A DNA stretch of 64,000 nt from Cellulosilyticum lentocellum DSM 5427 (GTDB lineage Bacteria > Bacillota > Clostridia > Lachnospirales > Cellulosilyticaceae): positions 2,129,001 through 2,193,000 of the forward strand of contig NC_015275.1 of NCBI RefSeq assembly GCF_000178835.2, in the 5' to 3' direction. This document shows positions 60,269 through 64,000 of this stretch, piece by piece (position 1 is the first letter of the stretch; each line of letters starts with the position of its first letter). The notes below the pieces were generated by a model, which was not told the DNA's origin, made no database searches, and was given only the letters and a program-made list of their open reading frames with translations. Made by a program: the position numbers and the translations under genes.

Positions 60269-61192
60269 ATGTATCATTTTATTATTAATCCAAAGTCAAA
60301 GACTGGCAATGGCTATAAAGTATGGGAAGTTGTAAAGAAGAAATTGGATGAACAAAAGATTGCATATACATACCATCTTACTCAGTATGCGTTTCACGCT
60401 ACAAAAATAGCTCGAAAACTTTGTAAAGGAAAATTTGAAGCTATTTATCTTGTTGTTATAGGTGGAGATGGTACGGTTAATGAAGTTATTAATGGCATTT
60501 CAAATTATAAAAATGTGTTTTTGGGCTATATTCCTTCAGGTTCAAGTAATGATTTAGCTAGAAGTTTAAACATTCCAGCTGATCCTATAAAGGCCCTAGA
60601 ACTTATTTTAAATGCAAAAACCTATCCTTGTTTTGACCATGGCATTGTCAATTTACAAAATAAGACAACTAGTCGCAAATTTAGTGTGAGTTGTGGGATT
60701 GGATTTGATGCCTCCATTTGCTATGAGGCGCTAGATTCTAAAATAAAAAAGTGGCTTAATGGCATTAAGTTAGGAAAGTTAACTTATGCCATCATAGGGC
60801 TTAAACAACTCATCACCTATCGCCCTAGTGATGTTACACTTATTTTGGATGAGCATCAGATAAAGCAGTTTAAAAATGTATATATTTTAGCAAGTATGAT
60901 TCAACCTTATGAGGGTGGAGGATTAATGATGGCTCCTAAAGCTAACCCTCGTGATCAAAAGTTATCTGTTTGTATTATTTATGATATTAATAAATTAAAT
61001 GTACTATTTTTGCTACCAAGTTTATTTTTGGGAAGACATAGTCATTTTAACAAAGTGGAGCTGTTTGAGTGTACATCTTTGGAAATCAAAACTAAGGAAC
61101 CACTTTTACTACATACAGATGGTGAGTTTGTAGGCTATTCGAACCACGTTAAACTACGCTGTAAAAAGGAGCAACTACATATGCTTTTATAA
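60269..61192 (+). CDS. Diacylglycerol-kinase-family lipid kinase (YegS/DgkB type)
   Basis: 307 residues. The nucleotide-binding motif VVIGGDGTVNEVINGI and the substrate motif GYIPSGSSNDLARSLNIP define the DAGK catalytic domain. The C-terminal domain ends LLLHTDGEFVGYSNHVKLRC as usual. By family it phosphorylates diacylglycerol or a similar lipid at the membrane face. The start ATG has AAGGTGGTGATG before it. Confidence 0.88.
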   Translation: MYHFIINPKSKTGNGYKVWEVVKKKLDEQKIAYTYHLTQYAFHATKIARKLCKGKFEAIYLVVIGGDGTVNEVINGISNYKNVFLGYIPSGSSNDLARSLNIPADPIKALELILNAKTYPCFDHGIVNLQNKTTSRKFSVSCGIGFDASICYEALDSKIKKWLNGIKLGKLTYAIIGLKQLITYRPSDVTLILDEHQIKQFKNVYILASMIQPYEGGGLMMAPKANPRDQKLSVCIIYDINKLNVLFLLPSLFLGRHSHFNKVELFECTSLEIKTKEPLLLHTDGEFVGYSNHVKLRCKKEQLHMLL

Positions 61193-61217
61193 CTTGTTGT
61201 GTGGAGTACTAAAAAAT

Positions 61218-61275
61218 AATCCCTATGTTTATTACAGCATGGATCTAGAAAATAGCTGTAATAACATAGGGATTT
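61218..61275. terminator. Long-stem terminator shared by converging genes
   Basis: AATCCCTATGTT-TATTACAGC pairs with GCTGTAATAACATAGGGATT. The six A on its left give a T tract for the minus-strand DUF436 gene. Confidence 0.75.
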
Positions 61276-61325
61276 AATGTGTAAAGGTATAAAAACGATT
61301 GAGATAAAAATAGAAAAACGAAAAT

Positions 61326-61880
61326 TTATAATAGATGTTCATCATAACCAGCACGAATACCACCTATAAATTTAGGCCTTGTTCTAGCAGCTAATAAATT
61401 AGCATTGCCAATGTGACTAATACTTAAGCGAAGAGGTACGGCTACTTTTTTTAGATGCATGCCAATAAGGGTACCACCGATATCTAGACCAGCATCTGCA
61501 TGAATCTCCTCAAGAGCAACCGGGTTTTTAAAGGTATGATAAGCAGTTGTTGCAAAAGACCCACCAGCTTTAGGTTGAGGTATGACATTAACAATGTCGG
61601 CAAAAGGAACGGCTTCACGCTCTATGATAATGGCTCTATTAAGATGTTCACAACACTGTGCAGCAAGATAAATATTTTTTGAAGAAAGTGTGCTGTAAAT
61701 GCCATTGAACACAGCTTCAGCAGTTTCAAGGCTTGAATGAGTACCAATCTGCTGCCCTATTACTTCGCTCGAAGAACAGCCAATAATTACAATATGACCA
61801 GCTCGAAGATTTGCCTTTTCACATAATTCTTCTGTAGCTTGTCTAGCTTCATTATAAATTTGATCTATTAAATGGGACAT
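61326..61880 (-). CDS. DUF436 / TIGR01440-family protein (YwlG-like)
   Basis: 184 residues, soluble. Family blocks: GHIVIIGCSSSEVIGQQIGT, IYLAAQCCEHLNRAIIIE, IPQPKAGGSFATTAYHTF, HADAGLDIGGTLIGMHLK and ARTRPKFIGGIRAGYDE. The function is unknown; the conserved cysteines and GG motifs are striking. ATG 61880 is chosen because AAGGAGTG lies seven bases upstream on the minus strand; the frame extends three codons further. Confidence 0.85.
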   Translation of the reverse strand: MSHLIDQIYNEARQATEELCEKANLRAGHIVIIGCSSSEVIGQQIGTHSSLETAEAVFNGIYSTLSSKNIYLAAQCCEHLNRAIIIEREAVPFADIVNVIPQPKAGGSFATTAYHTFKNPVALEEIHADAGLDIGGTLIGMHLKKVAVPLRLSISHIGNANLLAARTRPKFIGGIRAGYDEHLL

Positions 61881-61959
61881 AGTTATCACTCCTTAATGAT
61901 TATAGTTCGTTAGTTCTTATATTATACGTAGTGCACATAGATTTCAATAAATAAAAAGT

Positions 61960-62002
61960 AAAAAAAGTGGTAGTTTCTATGAAAAAAATAGGAACTACCA
62001 CT
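61960..62002 (-). terminator. Terminator of the symporter gene (minus strand)
   Basis: AAGTGGTAGTTCCTAT / ATAGAAACTACCACTT read on the minus strand, followed by a T tract. Confidence 0.88.
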
Positions 62003-62009
62003 TCTGTAT

Positions 62010-63272
62010 CTATATTTGTTTGTTATAAACCTTTTCGTCTAATTCATTTTCGCTTTTAGCAATAAGAATAGTACAAACATTATCACCAGCTACATTAATA
62101 GCTGTACGAAGCATATCAATAATACGATCAACACCCATAATGAGAGCAATTCCTTCTAATGGTAAATTAACAGAAGCAAGTACCATAGTCAGCATAACCA
62201 TACCTACACCAGGTACTCCAGCAGTTCCGATAGAAGCCAGTACAGCAGATAAGATGACCATGATATAATCATTGAAACCTAAGGAAATGCCATAAATTTG
62301 AGCAATGAACATAACGGAAATCCCTTGCATAATGGCAGTACCATCCATATTAATGGTTGAACCTAGAGGAAGGGTAAAAGAACTCACGCGTTTAGAAACC
62401 CCAAAGGATGTTTCAGAGTGTTCTAAAGCCAGAGGTAATGCAGCACTGGAGGAAGCAGTTGATAAACAAATGTTAAAAATAGGTGCGAACTTTTTAAGAA
62501 ATAAGCTAGGACGCAGTTTTCCAATGAAAAGAAGCATACCCATATAAACAACTAAAAGTTGCAAGCCTAGGCCTATAACAACTGTGACAACATATTTAAT
62601 AAGTGGCATCAGTGCTGAAAAACCAAAGTTCGCAAAGGTTGTCGAAAGTAGTGCGAATACACCGTAAGGAGCAAAGCACATAATAATCTGCACTAATTTT
62701 AAAAGCACCTCATTAGCTGATTCAAAAAGCACAATAAGAGGTTTTGCTTTTTCACCTACCATAGTCATGCTAAGACCTAATAAGATGGCAAAGAAGATAA
62801 TACCTAATATGTTACCTTCTACAAAAGCAGTAAAAATGTTAGTTGGAATCATATTTAAAAGGGTATCAACAAAATGAACATCAGTAGCTACTGGAGTAGT
62901 TGTTAACTCGTTAGCTTGAAGAAGAGCAAGATCAACACCAACACCCGGTTTTAAAAGACCACCGACTAATAAAGCTAAAATAATAGCGAGAGCAGTGGTT
63001 AAGGTATAGAAGAAAAATGTTTTACCGCCAATACGACCAATTTTCTTAAGGTCATCTAAAGAAGCTGTTGCATAAACGATAGAGATAAAAACTAAAGGTA
63101 CAACAATAAGTTTAATTGCGTTTAAAAAGCCTGTGCCCAATAGCTTTAATAAGCCATTCAATAAAATGGTCTGAGTAAACCAGTTTTCTGGTACATGTGA
63201 AAGCATAATTCCAAAAACAGCACCTAAAAATAGTGCAAGTAGTGTTTTAGAGGTTAAAGACAATTTTTTCAT
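62010..63272 (-). CDS. Dicarboxylate/amino acid:cation symporter (DAACS family)
   Basis: 420 residues with eight membrane segments plus two re-entrant loops. Signatures: STASSSAALPLALEHSE (the serine-rich loop), LPLGSTINMDGTAIMQG, and the final substrate/ion region GVDRIIDMLRTAINVAGD. The family carries glutamate, aspartate or C4-dicarboxylates with Na+ or H+; the Arg in RTAINV suits acidic substrates. ATG 63272 is chosen because AGGAG lies eight bases upstream; the frame extends six codons further to 63290. Confidence 0.9.
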   Translation of the reverse strand: MKKLSLTSKTLLALFLGAVFGIMLSHVPENWFTQTILLNGLLKLLGTGFLNAIKLIVVPLVFISIVYATASLDDLKKIGRIGGKTFFFYTLTTALAIILALLVGGLLKPGVGVDLALLQANELTTTPVATDVHFVDTLLNMIPTNIFTAFVEGNILGIIFFAILLGLSMTMVGEKAKPLIVLFESANEVLLKLVQIIMCFAPYGVFALLSTTFANFGFSALMPLIKYVVTVVIGLGLQLLVVYMGMLLFIGKLRPSLFLKKFAPIFNICLSTASSSAALPLALEHSETSFGVSKRVSSFTLPLGSTINMDGTAIMQGISVMFIAQIYGISLGFNDYIMVILSAVLASIGTAGVPGVGMVMLTMVLASVNLPLEGIALIMGVDRIIDMLRTAINVAGDNVCTILIAKSENELDEKVYNKQI

Positions 63273-63290
63273 ATGTAAATCTCCTAGCAA

Positions 63291-63660
63291 TATTTTCTGT
63301 CAACAATGAAGTGGATTGATTACTTATAAGTTAACATAATTAATAAGAAGGTGCAAGAAAAAAATAGATGGTATTTATTTCATTAAAAGATTTTGAAATG
63401 TATTTAAATTATAAATGCCTATAAAATCAAGGATGGTATAAAAAATAATAGTAAATAAATCAGAGAAACAATAAAATAATAGCTATAATTATTCAGACTA
63501 ATGGTGAATTAAATTGTCAAATGCTGCACCTTTGGACTGAATAGTAAGAAAATAATCAACTACACATAGCTATAAAGCTATATGAGTAGATACTACTCAT
63601 ATTCTATTGTATAATAGCTTAAGAATGGAAACAGGAAGTAAATAGCTAGAATAAAGGAGT
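63291..63660. other. Gap before the dus gene
   Basis: AT-rich with no supported gene. It contains a potential short hairpin (CTAC.CATAGCT / AGCTATATGAGTAG, 63560-63589) and a TATAAT at 63610-63615 that probably serves the dus gene; no good -35 was found. Confidence 0.5.
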
Positions 63661-63670
63661 TATAAGATAA

Positions 63671-64000
63671 ATGAAATTTTATTGTGCACCTATGGAAGGT
63701 CTGACTGGTTATATTTATAGGAATGCTCATGCCACCTTTTTTAATCATGTAGATAAATATTTTACACCTTTTATTGCGACTACACAGCATGGGAAGTTTA
63801 CCACAAGGGAATTACATGATATTTTGCCGGAGCATAATCAGGGTTTAGTAGTCATACCTCAGATTTTGAGCAACAATGCTGAAGATTTTATGACAACTGT
63901 TACGCAGTTAAAGGCATTTGGTTATGAGGAAGTTAATCTTAATCTAGGATGTCCCTCAGGAACTGTTGTTTCGAAAAATAAAGGCTCAGGTTTTTTGGCT
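63671..64000 (+). CDS. dus: tRNA-dihydrouridine synthase, 5' part (runs off the window)
   Basis: The frame starts at ATG 63671 with AAGGAG ten bases upstream and is open to the window end (110 codons). It begins KFYCAPMEGLTGYIYRNAH, the FMN-binding start of Dus proteins, and reaches VNLNLGCPSGTVVSKNKGSG with the catalytic Cys in GCPS. The enzyme reduces specific uridines of tRNA. The C-terminal helical RNA-binding domain lies outside the window. Which Dus paralogue it is cannot be told. Confidence 0.9.
   Translation, partial: MKFYCAPMEGLTGYIYRNAHATFFNHVDKYFTPFIATTQHGKFTTRELHDILPEHNQGLVVIPQILSNNAEDFMTTVTQLKAFGYEEVNLNLGCPSGTVVSKNKGSGFLA

Noticed and set aside
1-64000. tRNA, rRNA or tmRNA genes
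   Set aside because: No cloverleaf with T-loop GGTTCRANYCC or rRNA signature was noticed in any intergenic stretch; a covariance search would be needed to exclude them fully.

Overview
The window reads as a chromosome segment of a low-GC, anaerobic, spore-forming, plant-polysaccharide-degrading member of the Clostridia. The signs are AT-rich codon use, strong AGGAGG ribosome binding sites, a YtvI-type sporulation membrane protein, an L-box lysine riboswitch, and secreted xylan/mannan-type enzymes with CBM2, CBM3 and X2 modules. It resembles Cellulosilyticum or another Lachnospirales lineage; that is inference from gene content, not a database match.

Layout. (1) 1-8.3 kb: the 3' end of valS, a LacI-type regulator, and a maltodextrin operon (two permeases, lipoprotein binding protein, GH13 enzyme, membrane-anchored starch-binding protein) with a LacI-type palindrome over its likely transcription start. 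(2) 8.3-21.2 kb: core genes topB, an alpha/beta hydrolase, trmL, an NlpC/P60 enzyme, mutS2, a two-component system, a YhaM-type exoribonuclease, a Cas4/Dna2-like nuclease split over two overlapping membrane ORFs, and rlmD. (3) 21.2-31.8 kb: an accessory, scrambled region. It is opened and closed by an imperfect 168-bp direct repeat that carries the 3' end of rlmD and its terminator (21184-21351 and 27183-27347). It holds an IS91-like pseudogene, a truncated IS3, a second IS3-type element, the C-terminal part of a large lectin/metalloprotease protein, a third DDE element and decayed copies of it. (4) 30.6-38.5 kb: small-gene region with superoxide dismutase, a CYP152-like P450, a ppGpp-hydrolase-like HD protein, RidA, a ZIP transporter and an extradiol dioxygenase. 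Several of these genes have the same promoter-like repeat upstream. (5) 38.7-43.1 kb: two secreted carbohydrate-active enzymes. (6) 43.2-53.8 kb: a TetM/EF-G-like GTPase fused to a YacP/Rae1-like NYN ribonuclease, small proteins, a lysine-riboswitch-controlled NhaC-type transporter, YtvI, a GAP/LysE-like membrane protein with a structured attenuated leader, and a uracil permease. (7) 53.8-64 kb: a doubled PII-like protein with a doubled DUF1538 membrane protein, a TetR-regulated flavin oxidoreductase, a lipid kinase, a DUF436 protein, a dicarboxylate-type symporter and the start of a tRNA-dihydrouridine synthase.

How the parts work together. The maltodextrin operon binds starch at the cell surface, imports oligosaccharides and hydrolyses them in the cytoplasm, probably under the adjacent LacI protein. 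No transport ATPase is encoded in it. The 38.7-43.1 kb enzymes extend the polysaccharide theme outside the cell. The candidates for less-described biology are the GTPase-NYN fusion (43366-46005), the doubled DUF1538/PII pair (53861-56121), the split membrane Cas4-like nuclease (18826-19646), the orphan structured leader at 51464-51569, and two families of dispersed intergenic repeats, one promoter-like and one terminator-like, that apparently supply expression signals to many small genes. All coordinates, motifs and repeat alignments were read by eye; no search or folding program was run.
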